Below are positions 31,190 through 38,251 of a stretch of DNA of 38,251 nt, in pieces. The translations under genes were made by a program, and so were the position numbers. The stretch spans positions 1 through 38,251 of the forward strand of contig NZ_JBEFDG010000074.1 in the NCBI RefSeq assembly GCF_040137905.1. The letters are read 5' to 3'. Under the pieces are notes generated by a model, which was not told the DNA's origin, did no database searches, and saw only the letters and a program-made list of their open reading frames with translations. The first letter of the stretch is position 1. Each line of letters begins with the position of its first letter. Source of the DNA: Corticimicrobacter sp040137905. GTDB lineage: Bacteria > Pseudomonadota > Gammaproteobacteria > Burkholderiales > Burkholderiaceae_B.

Positions 31190-32257
31190 ATGAGCTTTCT
31201 TGATATTCGGGGCCTTGGCAAAAGGTTCGGAGATTTTGTTGCCGTTGAAAATCTCGACCTGCAGGTCGAGCGCGGCGAATTCGTATCGCTGCTGGGGCCT
31301 TCCGGCTGTGGCAAGACCACGACGCTGCAGATGATTGCCGGCTTTATCGATCCAACGCGCGGCGAGGTCAGCGTCAATGGCCGCAGCCTGCTGGGCCTGC
31401 GGCCGGAAAAGCGCGGCATGGGCATCGTGTTCCAGAGCTATGCGCTGTTCCCGCACATGACCGTGGCAGAGAACATCAGCTTCGGCCTGGAAATGCGCGG
31501 CATGGGCAAGACCGAGCGCATCAAGCGCGTGGCCGAGACACTGGACATGGTCCGGCTGCAGGGACGCGATGCCCGTTATCCTCGCGAGCTGTCGGGTGGC
31601 CAGCGCCAGCGTGTGGCAATTGCCCGGGCATTGGCGATCCGGCCCGAGGTGCTGCTGCTCGATGAGCCGATGTCCAACCTCGATGCCAAGCTGCGTGAGG
31701 AAATGCATATCGAACTGCGTGCCATCCAGCATCAGCTCGGTATTACCACGATCCTGGTCACGCATGATCAGATCGAGGCCATGACCATGAGCGACCGCAT
31801 CGCGGTCATGCACGGCGGCAGGATTGTGCAACTCGATGCACCCTATGCCGCCTATGAGCGCCCAGTGTCGACGTTCGCCTCCAACTTCCTGGGCAAGACC
31901 AATGCGTTCAGCGGTCGGACCCTGTCCCAGGACGAGTCGGGCTGTACGGTGCAACTGGGTGGCCTGACGGTGCGCGTCGGGCACGGTGGCCGTCGCGTGG
32001 CGCAGGAAGTACAGGTCTATATCCGCCCCGAGAAGCTGCGGCTGGCTCCAGTGGACCAGGGGCGGCTCGATGGCGAAATCCGTACGCGCCTGTTCTTGGG
32101 CAGCTACTGGATGCTCGAGATCGAGACCCCGCTGGGCACGCTGCGCGTGAGTGTGCCCAACGTGGGGCTGGTGACGGTGGGCGAAGGCGACCGGATCGGC
32201 CTGATCTGGGACGACGCCGACCTGCGGGTACTGGATACGGAGTCACATCATGAGTAG
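31190..32257 (+). CDS. ABC transporter ATP-binding protein, PotA type
   Basis: This 355-residue ATPase has Walker A G-P-S-G-C-G-K-T-T, signature L-S-G-G-Q-R-Q-R, Walker B L-L-L-D-E-P-M-S-N-L-D and V-T-H-D-Q. A C-terminal TOBE domain (about 275-350) is typical of PotA and related importers. An Asn-Leu-Asp D-loop and the F-A-S-N-F-L-G-K-T-N sequence after the core are also standard. The ATG at 31190 follows GGGG; a longer frame is not supported. It overlaps the next gene's start by eight bases. Confidence 0.93.
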   Translation: MSFLDIRGLGKRFGDFVAVENLDLQVERGEFVSLLGPSGCGKTTTLQMIAGFIDPTRGEVSVNGRSLLGLRPEKRGMGIVFQSYALFPHMTVAENISFGLEMRGMGKTERIKRVAETLDMVRLQGRDARYPRELSGGQRQRVAIARALAIRPEVLLLDEPMSNLDAKLREEMHIELRAIQHQLGITTILVTHDQIEAMTMSDRIAVMHGGRIVQLDAPYAAYERPVSTFASNFLGKTNAFSGRTLSQDESGCTVQLGGLTVRVGHGGRRVAQEVQVYIRPEKLRLAPVDQGRLDGEIRTRLFLGSYWMLEIETPLGTLRVSVPNVGLVTVGEGDRIGLIWDDADLRVLDTESHHE

Positions 32258-33128
32258 CGCCGCCGCCGACCGCTCGCGCCGCATGGCCCCCTGGCTGCTG
32301 TCAGGCCCGGCGCTGGTGCTGTTCCTGGCGATGCTGCTGGCACCGCTGCTGCTGACCGGCATCCTGTCGTTTCATGTGTTCGATGGCATCGGTACGATCG
32401 ACGAGTCGTATTCGCTCAAGAACTACCTGGAAATCCTGTCCGACGACTATTACCACGAGATCTTCCTGCGCACGGCGGGCATGGCGGGTGCGGTAACGCT
32501 GCTGTGCGTGCTGCTGGGCGTGCCCGAAACCATCATCCTGTCACGCATGCGCAGTCCCTGGCGTGGCCTGTTCCTGGTAGTGATCCTGGCTCCGTTGCTG
32601 ATCTCGGTGGTGGTGCGCACACTGGGCTGGGCCATCCTGATGGGCAATAACGGCCTGCTCAACGAAGCCATGCTGTGGCTGGGGATTGTTGATGAGCCAG
32701 TCCGGCTGGTCTTTACCCTGACTGGCGTCATCATCGCCATGACGCATGTGATGGTGCCGTTCATGGTGATCTCGGTCTGGGCCTCGTTGCAGAAGCTGGA
32801 TCCGCAGGTCGAGCAGGCCGGCCTGTCGCTGGGGGCGTCGAATTTCACGGTGATGCGCCGCGTGGTGTTGCCGCAGGTTCTGCCGGGCATTCTCTCGGGC
32901 AGCATCATCGTGTTCGCGCTGTCGGCCTCGGCTTTTGCCACGCCCGCACTGCTGGGCGGACGTCGCCTGAAAGTGGTGGCGACGGCAGCCTACGACGAGT
33001 TCCTGAGCACGCTTAACTGGCCGCTGGGTGCCGCCATCGCGCTGATCCTGCTGGTGGCCAACATCATCATCATCCTGGGCTGCAATCGCCTGGTCGAACG
33101 TCGTTTCCGCCAGGTCTTCGAGTCCTAG
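32250..33128 (+). CDS. ABC transporter permease, PotB type
   Basis: This 292-residue inner-membrane permease has about six helices and an EAA loop E-Q-A-G-L-S-L-G-A-S near residue 190. The large first periplasmic loop with Y-S-L-K-N-Y is typical of PotB. It is coupled to the ATPase gene by an overlap of start and stop codons, and the PotC-type gene follows after 37 bp. Confidence 0.93.
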   Translation: MSSAAADRSRRMAPWLLSGPALVLFLAMLLAPLLLTGILSFHVFDGIGTIDESYSLKNYLEILSDDYYHEIFLRTAGMAGAVTLLCVLLGVPETIILSRMRSPWRGLFLVVILAPLLISVVVRTLGWAILMGNNGLLNEAMLWLGIVDEPVRLVFTLTGVIIAMTHVMVPFMVISVWASLQKLDPQVEQAGLSLGASNFTVMRRVVLPQVLPGILSGSIIVFALSASAFATPALLGGRRLKVVATAAYDEFLSTLNWPLGAAIALILLVANIIIILGCNRLVERRFRQVFES

Positions 33129-33165
33129 GATCTGTTCACTCGCATAAGGATATAAGGAGCGCATC

Positions 33166-33960
33166 ATGCGAAAAAACGGCTGGCTGTCGATAGCCTACCA
33201 TGCGCTGTTCATTCTTTTCATCGTGGCACCGCTGTTGGTGGTGATCGCTGTGTCGTTCACCGACAAGGGGTATATTTCGATGCCTTCGGACGGGCTGTCG
33301 CTGCGCTGGTTCAGGGCTATTCTGGATGCCAATGAGCTGATCCAGGCTTTCTGGTTCTCGTTCTGGCTTGGCCTGGTCTCGGCCAGCGTGGCGATCGTGC
33401 TGGCGGTGCCGGCGGCACTGGCGATGGAGCGCTACCGCTTTCCGGGGCGGGGCACGTTGATGGGATTCTTCCTGTCGCCATTGATGATTCCGCAGGTTGT
33501 ACTGGGTGTAGCATTCCTGCGGTTTTTCAATCTGGCCGGCATGAGCGGCTCGTTCTTCTGGCTGGCGATGACACACGTGATCGTGGTGATGCCCTATGCG
33601 CTGCGGCTGGTGCTTTCCGCCGCCACCGGGATGGACCGCGATGCCGAGCGGGCTGCGCTGTCGCTGGGCGCTTCGCGCTGGACAGCGGCGCGTCGCATTG
33701 TCCTGCCGATGATTCTGCCGGGCATTGTCGGGGGCTGGCTGCTGTCGTTCATCCAGAGTTTCGACGAGCTGACGATGACGATTTTCGTGGCCACGCCGGG
33801 CACGATGACGCTGCCGGTGGCCATGTACAACCATATTGCCAACACCATCGATCCGCTGGTGGCTTCGGTGTCCACGGTGCTGATTGTCGGCACGCTGATA
33901 CTGATGGTGCTGCTGGACCGCGTGGTCGGGCTGGATCGCGTGCTGATCGGGAACAAATAG
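33166..33960 (+). CDS. ABC transporter permease, PotC type
   Basis: This 264-residue permease has six helices. Features are S-L-R-W-F-R-A-I-L near residue 44, the E-R-A-A-L-S-L-G-A-S EAA loop near 165, and F-I-Q-S-F-D-E-L-T-M-T-I-F-V, the PotC/PhnV-type signature. AAGGAG lies about eight bases before the ATG. With the preceding three genes it completes one importer. Confidence 0.93.
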   Translation: MRKNGWLSIAYHALFILFIVAPLLVVIAVSFTDKGYISMPSDGLSLRWFRAILDANELIQAFWFSFWLGLVSASVAIVLAVPAALAMERYRFPGRGTLMGFFLSPLMIPQVVLGVAFLRFFNLAGMSGSFFWLAMTHVIVVMPYALRLVLSAATGMDRDAERAALSLGASRWTAARRIVLPMILPGIVGGWLLSFIQSFDELTMTIFVATPGTMTLPVAMYNHIANTIDPLVASVSTVLIVGTLILMVLLDRVVGLDRVLIGNK

Positions 33961-33982
33961 GTGCAGGAAAAGGAGTAATACG

Positions 33983-35122
33983 ATGGAAACGAGAGACGTC
34001 GTGGTCGTGGGAGGCGGGCTGGTCGGCAGCGCGGTGGCCTACGGACTGGCCCGACAGGGGTTGAAGGTGGCGTTGCTGGATGAGGGGGACCAGGTGTTTC
34101 GCGCATCGCGCGGCAACTTCGGCCTGGTCTGGGTGCAGAGCAAGGGCGAAGGCAAGCATGACTATGCCCGCTGGAGCCTGCAATCAGCACATTTGTGGCC
34201 GAGTCTGGCAGAGATGCTCATGCAGGATGCGGGCGTCGATGTCCAGTTGCAGCAGCGCGGCGGCCTGCATATCTGCCTGTCGGAAAAGGAGCTGGTGGAC
34301 CGGCAGGCCCGGCTGGCGACCATCCAGCAGGGCGTGGGCGACGACTACACCTTCCAGGTGCTGGATTTGCCGCAGGCCCGCGAGTTCATCCCCGGCCTGG
34401 GGCCGGACGTGGCGGGCGCAACCTATACGCCGATGGATGGCCATGCCAATCCACTCAAGCTGCTGCGTGCATTGAATGCCTCCTGTCAGGTGCGTGGTGT
34501 CAGCATCGTGCGTGGCGCGGCAGTGACCGATATCCGGCGTGAAGGGGGCGGCTTCAGGATCAGGACGGCGGCCGGCGACTGGCAGTCCGATCGCGTGGTG
34601 CTGGCAGCGGGGCTGGCCAACCGCAAGCTGGGGGCGATGGTCGGCATGGATGTACAAGTGGGACCCAATCGCGGGCAAGTGCTGATCACGGAGCGTACCC
34701 GGCCGGTGCTGGACTACCCGACCAACTATATCCGGCAGACCGACGAGGGCACGATCCAGATTGGCGATTCGCAGGAAGACGTTGGCTATGACGACAATGT
34801 GACGGTGCCGGTATTGGCCGCCGTGGCGGCGCGTGCCGTACGCTGCATCCCCGCGCTGGGGCAGTTGCGGCTGGTGCGCACCTGGGCCGCACTGCGTGTG
34901 CTCAGCCCCGACAAATTCCCGATCTATCAGGAGTCCGAGGCCATGCCGGGTGCCTATGTCGTGACCGGCCACAGCGGCGTGACCCTGGCCGCGCAACATG
35001 CGATCACGCTGTCGCCCTGGCTGGCGGGTGGCGAGCGTCCGGCCGCGATTGACGGCTTTCGCGCAGATCGTTTTCCACCTTCTTCAGAAATCAAGACCAT
35101 GGGAGCCGATGATGCTCACTGA
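33983..35122 (+). CDS. FAD-dependent oxidoreductase, DAO family (beta/HcnC/OoxB/LhpB-like subunit)
   Basis: This 379-residue flavoprotein has an N-terminal dinucleotide-binding motif V-V-V-G-G-G-L-V-G-S-A (about 7-17) and a DAO-type fold with R-A-S-R-G-N-F-G-L-V-W near residue 36. The C-terminal V-V-T-G-H-S-G-V-T-L-A-A-Q-H segment holds the FAD. The wording is closest to the beta subunits of HcnC (glycine to cyanide), octopine/nopaline oxidase OoxB and D-hydroxyproline dehydrogenase. It overlaps the [2Fe-2S] protein gene, which is followed by the second FAD subunit, as in those heteromeric enzymes. The reaction is probably oxidation of a C-N bond of an amine or imino acid. AAGGAG precedes the ATG. 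Confidence 0.88.
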   Translation: METRDVVVVGGGLVGSAVAYGLARQGLKVALLDEGDQVFRASRGNFGLVWVQSKGEGKHDYARWSLQSAHLWPSLAEMLMQDAGVDVQLQQRGGLHICLSEKELVDRQARLATIQQGVGDDYTFQVLDLPQAREFIPGLGPDVAGATYTPMDGHANPLKLLRALNASCQVRGVSIVRGAAVTDIRREGGGFRIRTAAGDWQSDRVVLAAGLANRKLGAMVGMDVQVGPNRGQVLITERTRPVLDYPTNYIRQTDEGTIQIGDSQEDVGYDDNVTVPVLAAVAARAVRCIPALGQLRLVRTWAALRVLSPDKFPIYQESEAMPGAYVVTGHSGVTLAAQHAITLSPWLAGGERPAAIDGFRADRFPPSSEIKTMGADDAH

Positions 35123-35462
35123 AAATCTGTTTCGTACCTTGCCGGCGCGTCCCGATACTGCCCCGCCGGCCCTCGTGGCCATCGAGTTCGATGGACAGAA
35201 CCTGCAGGTGCCGGCTGGCGTGACGCTGGCGGCGGCACTGCTGGCTGCGGGCGTGGATCGCTTTCGCACGTCGGTGGTCAGCCAGGCACCGCGTGCACCC
35301 TATTGCATGATGGGCGTCTGTTTCGAGTGCCTGGTCGAGATCGATGGCAAACCGAGCCAGCAGAGCTGTCTGACGACGGTCCGGGCTGGCATGAAAGTAC
35401 GTTCCATGGAGGGCGCACGTGCGCTGGAACTGGCCTTGACGGGAGAGGATGATGGCCGATAG
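35112..35462 (+). CDS. [2Fe-2S]-binding small subunit (HcnA-like)
   Basis: This 116-residue ferredoxin-like subunit has cluster cysteines Cys65, Cys70, Cys73 and Cys86, spaced C-x4-C-x2-C-x12-C. It carries electrons within three-part dehydrogenases such as HcnABC. The second of two tandem ATGs (35112) is preferred because GGGAG lies six bases before it. The gene overlaps the end of the DAO-family gene by 11 bases and the next FAD subunit by 14 bases, so the three are translationally coupled and surely one complex. Confidence 0.92.
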   Translation: MLTENLFRTLPARPDTAPPALVAIEFDGQNLQVPAGVTLAAALLAAGVDRFRTSVVSQAPRAPYCMMGVCFECLVEIDGKPSQQSCLTTVRAGMKVRSMEGARALELALTGEDDGR

Positions 35463-36870
35463 TCATGCAGGCATGTCTGTGCAGGCACAGCATGTGGAAG
35501 GGGAGTACGACCTGATTGTCATCGGTGCCGGGCCGGCCGGTATGGCAGCGGCCACTGAAGCCCGCCGCCATGGATTGTCGGTGGTATTGCTGGACGAGCA
35601 GGAAACGGTCGGGGGGCAGATCTATCGCAGCATTACGCGTACCGATACCCAGCGCCGGGAGATACTGGGGCCGGACTATGAGCATGGTGCCTCGCTGGCC
35701 GAGGCCTTTGCGGCGTCCGGGGCCGAGCATCGCCCTGGCAGCTCGGTCTGGCAGGTGACGCGCGAGCGCATGGTGCATGTCCTGCGCGGCGGACGTACCG
35801 AGGCATTGCAGGGACGCCGTATCGTACTGGCGACCGGTGCCATGGAGCGGCCTTTCCCGATCCCGGGCTGGACCTTGCCGGGCGTGATGACGGCCGGGGC
35901 TGCCCAGATCCTGCTCAAGGGGGCCGGCGTGGCACCGGCCCAGCCGGTCGTGCTGGCGGGTTGCGGGCCTTTGCTGTACCTGCTGGCCTGGCAATATCTG
36001 CGTGCCGGCGTGCCGATCAAGGCCATTCTGGATACGACCACACCGGCTGACCAGCGTCGTGCCCTGCGCCATGTGGCCAGCGCCTTGGCCGGCTGGCGCG
36101 ATGTGCGCAAGGGGCTGGGCCTGTTGCGCACGCTTCGGGCACATCAGGTGCCGCACTACAAGGGGGTGACGAAACTGGCGGTGCATGGTGAGGGGCAGGC
36201 CGAACGCGTGACGTTCGAGGCCGATGGCCAGGCGCAATCGCTGGCGACCGGGCTGGTGCTGCTGCACCAGGGGGTCGTGCCGAATACACAGATCACCTGG
36301 TCGCTGCGGGCCGGTCATGAATGGGACGAGGCCCAATTGTGCTGGCGGCCTCTGCGCGATGGCTGGGGTGAACTGGATGTGGCGGATATCTATATCGCTG
36401 GCGACGGCGCAGCCATTGGGGGCGCACGGGCTGCTGCCCTGCAGGGACGACTGGCCGGGCTGGGCGCTGCCTGTGCGGCCGGTCGCCTCGATGCGGCGGC
36501 GCGCGATGCCCTGGCCGTACCGCTGCGGCGTGAGTTGCAGGGTTTCCTGCATATCCGTCCCTTCCTCGACAGCCTGTACCGGCCCAAGGACGAGAACCGC
36601 ATTCCGGCTGACGACGTGATCGTCTGCCGTTGCGAGGAAGTCACGGCCGGCACGCTGCGCGAGCATGTGGCGCTGGGCTGCACGGGGCCCAATCAGGCCA
36701 AGTCTTTCAATCGTTGTGGCATGGGGCCATGCCAGGGCCGGCAGTGCGGCCTGACGGTAACCGAGGTCATTGCCGAGGCGCGGGGCGTGTCGCCGGCCGA
36801 GGTGGGCTACTACCGCATTCGGGCACCGATCAAGCCGCTGACGCTGGCCGAACTGGCGCAGGGTGGCTGA
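35449..36870 (+). CDS. FAD/NAD-binding subunit with C-terminal iron-sulfur domain (HcnB/OoxA-like)
   Basis: This 473-residue flavoprotein has one dinucleotide-binding motif at the start, I-V-I-G-A-G-P-A-G (about 23-31), and a second near A-G-C-G-P-L. The C-terminus is a BFD-like [2Fe-2S] domain with Cys393, Cys395, Cys411, Cys423, Cys428 and Cys433, including C-R-C-E-E-V and R-C-G-M-G-P-C-Q-G-R-Q-C. This domain order is diagnostic for HcnB, OoxA and the alpha subunit of D-hydroxyproline dehydrogenase. It would oxidise or pass on electrons from the DAO-type subunit. A GGGAGAGG stretch precedes the tandem ATGs at 35449 and 35452. It overlaps the next gene by eight bases. Confidence 0.92.
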   Translation: MMADSHAGMSVQAQHVEGEYDLIVIGAGPAGMAAATEARRHGLSVVLLDEQETVGGQIYRSITRTDTQRREILGPDYEHGASLAEAFAASGAEHRPGSSVWQVTRERMVHVLRGGRTEALQGRRIVLATGAMERPFPIPGWTLPGVMTAGAAQILLKGAGVAPAQPVVLAGCGPLLYLLAWQYLRAGVPIKAILDTTTPADQRRALRHVASALAGWRDVRKGLGLLRTLRAHQVPHYKGVTKLAVHGEGQAERVTFEADGQAQSLATGLVLLHQGVVPNTQITWSLRAGHEWDEAQLCWRPLRDGWGELDVADIYIAGDGAAIGGARAAALQGRLAGLGAACAAGRLDAAARDALAVPLRRELQGFLHIRPFLDSLYRPKDENRIPADDVIVCRCEEVTAGTLREHVALGCTGPNQAKSFNRCGMGPCQGRQCGLTVTEVIAEARGVSPAEVGYYRIRAPIKPLTLAELAQGG

Positions 36871-38059
36871 GGTGACGGCTGCGGCAGGCAGTGCACATCC
36901 GGCCGTCGCGATGCGGGCCGGTGCACCAGCGGTGCTGACCTCGGAACGTACATGTGACGCCGATGTACTGATTGTCGGCGGCGGGCTGCAGGGCATGTCC
37001 AGTGCCTTGCATCTGGCACGCAGGGGCGTGCGTACGCTGTTGCTGGAGGCCGATTACTGCGGTCGTCATGCCTCCGGCGTCAACGCCGGAGGCGTGCGCA
37101 CACTGGGACGCCATCTGGCCGAGATCCCGCTGGCACTGGCCGCGCGCGATGAAATCTGGTATCACATCCAGGAGTACGTGGAGGATCGCTGCGGTTTCGT
37201 GGCGAGCGGACAGTTGCAGGTCATCGAGTCGGATGCCGACCAGGTCAAGGCGGCCGAGCGGGTGCAGATGCTCAATGCCGCCGGTTTCTGGCATGAACGC
37301 CTGATTGGTCGCGAGGAGGTCCGAGAGTTGGTACCCGCCATATCACCGCATGTGCAGGGTGGTATCTGGGTCGAGCGTGATGGCTATGCGCTGCCGTTTC
37401 GTACGGTCACGGCTTTCCGGCTGGCGGCGCAGCGAGCCGGCGCGGATATCCGCGAGGGCATGCCGGTCCAGCGGGTCTACCGGCGTGATGGCCTGTGGCA
37501 TGCCGAGGTGCGGGGCGAAGTGTTCCGGGCGCGTACGCTGGTCAATACCGCAGGTGCCTGGGCCGGCGAGATTGCCGCCCAGGTCGGCGATCCGGTGCCG
37601 GTGCAGGCCGGCGGCCTGATGCTGATGGTGACGCGGCGTGTGGCACCCTTCGTCAATCCTGTATTGGGGGCGGTGGGTCGACCGCTGTCGTTCAAGCAGT
37701 TCGACAACGGCACGGTGGTGATCGGCGGCGGCTTGCGTTGCGCAGCCGATCCGCAGGCTCGCGTGGCTGATGTGGATGTCTCGACCATGGGGTCGAGCGC
37801 CCGCACGGTGACGGATCTGTTCCCGCACCTGGCCGATATCGCGATTGCGCGCGCCTGGGGGGGCGTAGAGGCCTTCATGCCGGATCTGATCCCGGTCATC
37901 GGCTTCAGCCGCCAGGGCCACGATGTCGTGCATGCCTTCGGGTTTTCGGCACACGGTTTCGAAATGGGGCCGGTGGTCGGACGGATCGTGTCGGAGTTGG
38001 TCTGCGACGACGAAAGTCGTCTGCCGATTGCGCCGTTTTCGGTGGAGCGATTCTTTTAG
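36863..38059 (+). CDS. Second DAO-family FAD-dependent oxidoreductase
   Basis: This 398-residue flavoprotein has D-V-L-I-V-G-G-G-L-Q-G-M-S-S-A (about 33-47), H-A-S-G-V-N-A-G-G-V (70-79) and a C-terminal G-F-S-A-H-G-F-E-M-G-P-V-V-G segment. This is typical of DAO/sarcosine oxidase-like amine oxidoreductases. It starts with GTG at 36863, overlapping the previous stop; an ATG at 36911 is the alternative start. It is not a duplicate of the first DAO-type subunit, as the two differ strongly in wording. It may be an alternative catalytic subunit that shares the same electron-carrying subunits, or a second step of the pathway. Confidence 0.88.
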   Translation: MAEVTAAAGSAHPAVAMRAGAPAVLTSERTCDADVLIVGGGLQGMSSALHLARRGVRTLLLEADYCGRHASGVNAGGVRTLGRHLAEIPLALAARDEIWYHIQEYVEDRCGFVASGQLQVIESDADQVKAAERVQMLNAAGFWHERLIGREEVRELVPAISPHVQGGIWVERDGYALPFRTVTAFRLAAQRAGADIREGMPVQRVYRRDGLWHAEVRGEVFRARTLVNTAGAWAGEIAAQVGDPVPVQAGGLMLMVTRRVAPFVNPVLGAVGRPLSFKQFDNGTVVIGGGLRCAADPQARVADVDVSTMGSSARTVTDLFPHLADIAIARAWGGVEAFMPDLIPVIGFSRQGHDVVHAFGFSAHGFEMGPVVGRIVSELVCDDESRLPIAPFSVERFF

Positions 38060-38209
38060 TTTCTTGATGGCCAAGTCGCTGCAAGCCAGACAGTATGCAG
38101 TGAAAGAGCAGTAGGGCATGCAAGGGGCAAGGGGCATGCAGCAACATTTTCATCACCCGTGCCGGACGATCCTGTGCCGGCACGGCATTCTCAAGGGGAG
38201 TACTACAAC

Positions 38210-38251
38210 ATGACACAACAAGCCATCCAGCGCATCGACAGCAACGAGCGC
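38210..38251 (+). CDS. Partial gene, N-terminus only; probable RidA/YjgF family protein
   Basis: Fourteen codons (M-T-Q-Q-A-I-Q-R-I-D-S-N-E-R) run off the right edge. AAGGGGAG (38193-38200) is a strong ribosome-binding site at the right distance. I-x-R-I-x-S-N-x-R is how RidA-type imine/enamine deaminases commonly start, and such a gene is expected after amine oxidases, which release reactive imines. The identification rests on very little sequence. The preceding 150-bp gap (38060-38209) has only a GC-rich dyad, GTGCCGGCAC near 38175, and no gene. Confidence 0.5.
   Translation, partial: MTQQAIQRIDSNER

Noticed and set aside
30083..31984. A 633-codon open frame on the minus strand, opposite the Pot-type binding protein and ATPase
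   Set aside because: It spans two clear genes and their spacer on the other strand, and its translation has no domain-like pattern.
35278..36996. A 572-codon open frame on the minus strand, opposite the HcnB-like gene
   Set aside because: The sense-strand frame has all expected FAD and iron-sulfur motifs. The antisense frame is His/Arg/Pro-rich noise.
1..38251. Search by eye for CRISPR repeats, tRNA/rRNA genes, IS ends or prophage genes
   Set aside because: No regularly spaced direct repeats with unique spacers, no tRNA-like cloverleaf ends and no paired terminal repeats were noticed. The Y1-fold protein lacks mobile-element ends.

Overview
The window is GC-rich, densely coded DNA with short intergenic gaps and many overlapping start and stop codons. 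It looks like a betaproteobacterium of the order Burkholderiales, most likely Alcaligenaceae (Bordetella relatives). The case rests on a PhaM-type PHA granule protein, an HrcA-type CIRCE operator in front of rpoH, a glmU / Lrp-family regulator / glmS neighbourhood, and a degenerate IS200-like (Y1) protein of a type I recall from Bordetella-like genomes. No species can be named from the sequence alone.

Left part (1-16831) is mostly chromosomal housekeeping. In order it holds: a Y1-transposase-fold protein cut by the window edge; a formaldehyde-detoxification esterase (fghA) co-transcribed with a membrane-anchored SdiA-regulated-type protein; rpoH under a perfect CIRCE; three poorly known small or membrane proteins; a DUF4743 NUDIX hydrolase; a candidate small RNA; phaM; glmU; a DHA2-type MFS transporter; an Lrp/AsnC regulator; glmS; a periplasmic cupredoxin; a HIT protein; polyphosphate:AMP phosphotransferase; serine O-acetyltransferase; and a membrane-anchored Cys-based phosphatase. 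Between the Lrp gene and glmS lies an AT-rich array of four 15-bp palindromes spaced 29-30 bp apart.

The middle part (16840-24304) is a LysR-controlled uptake and catabolic locus. A LysR gene is divergent from a class V PLP enzyme followed by a complete five-gene Dpp/Opp-type ABC transporter. A textbook LysR box lies in the divergent promoter at about -65 from the predicted start of transcription.

The next part (24322-28990) is a divergent pair of units. One is an operon of a MetQ-like binding protein, a CaiB/BaiF CoA transferase and a crotonase-fold enzyme that lacks both hydratase glutamates. The other is metN-metI. The MetQ protein has no lipobox and MetN has no C-terminal NIL domain, so the substrate may not be methionine.

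The right part (29018-38251) is a second LysR-controlled locus. It has a complete Pot-type ABC transporter, a three-part flavin/iron-sulfur dehydrogenase resembling HcnABC, octopine oxidase or D-hydroxyproline dehydrogenase, a second DAO-family flavoenzyme, and the first codons of what is probably a RidA imine deaminase. Together these read as import, oxidation and imine clean-up of an unidentified amine, imino acid or opine. This is the most attractive candidate for an undescribed pathway in the window.

No rRNA, tRNA, CRISPR array, complete insertion sequence or prophage was seen.
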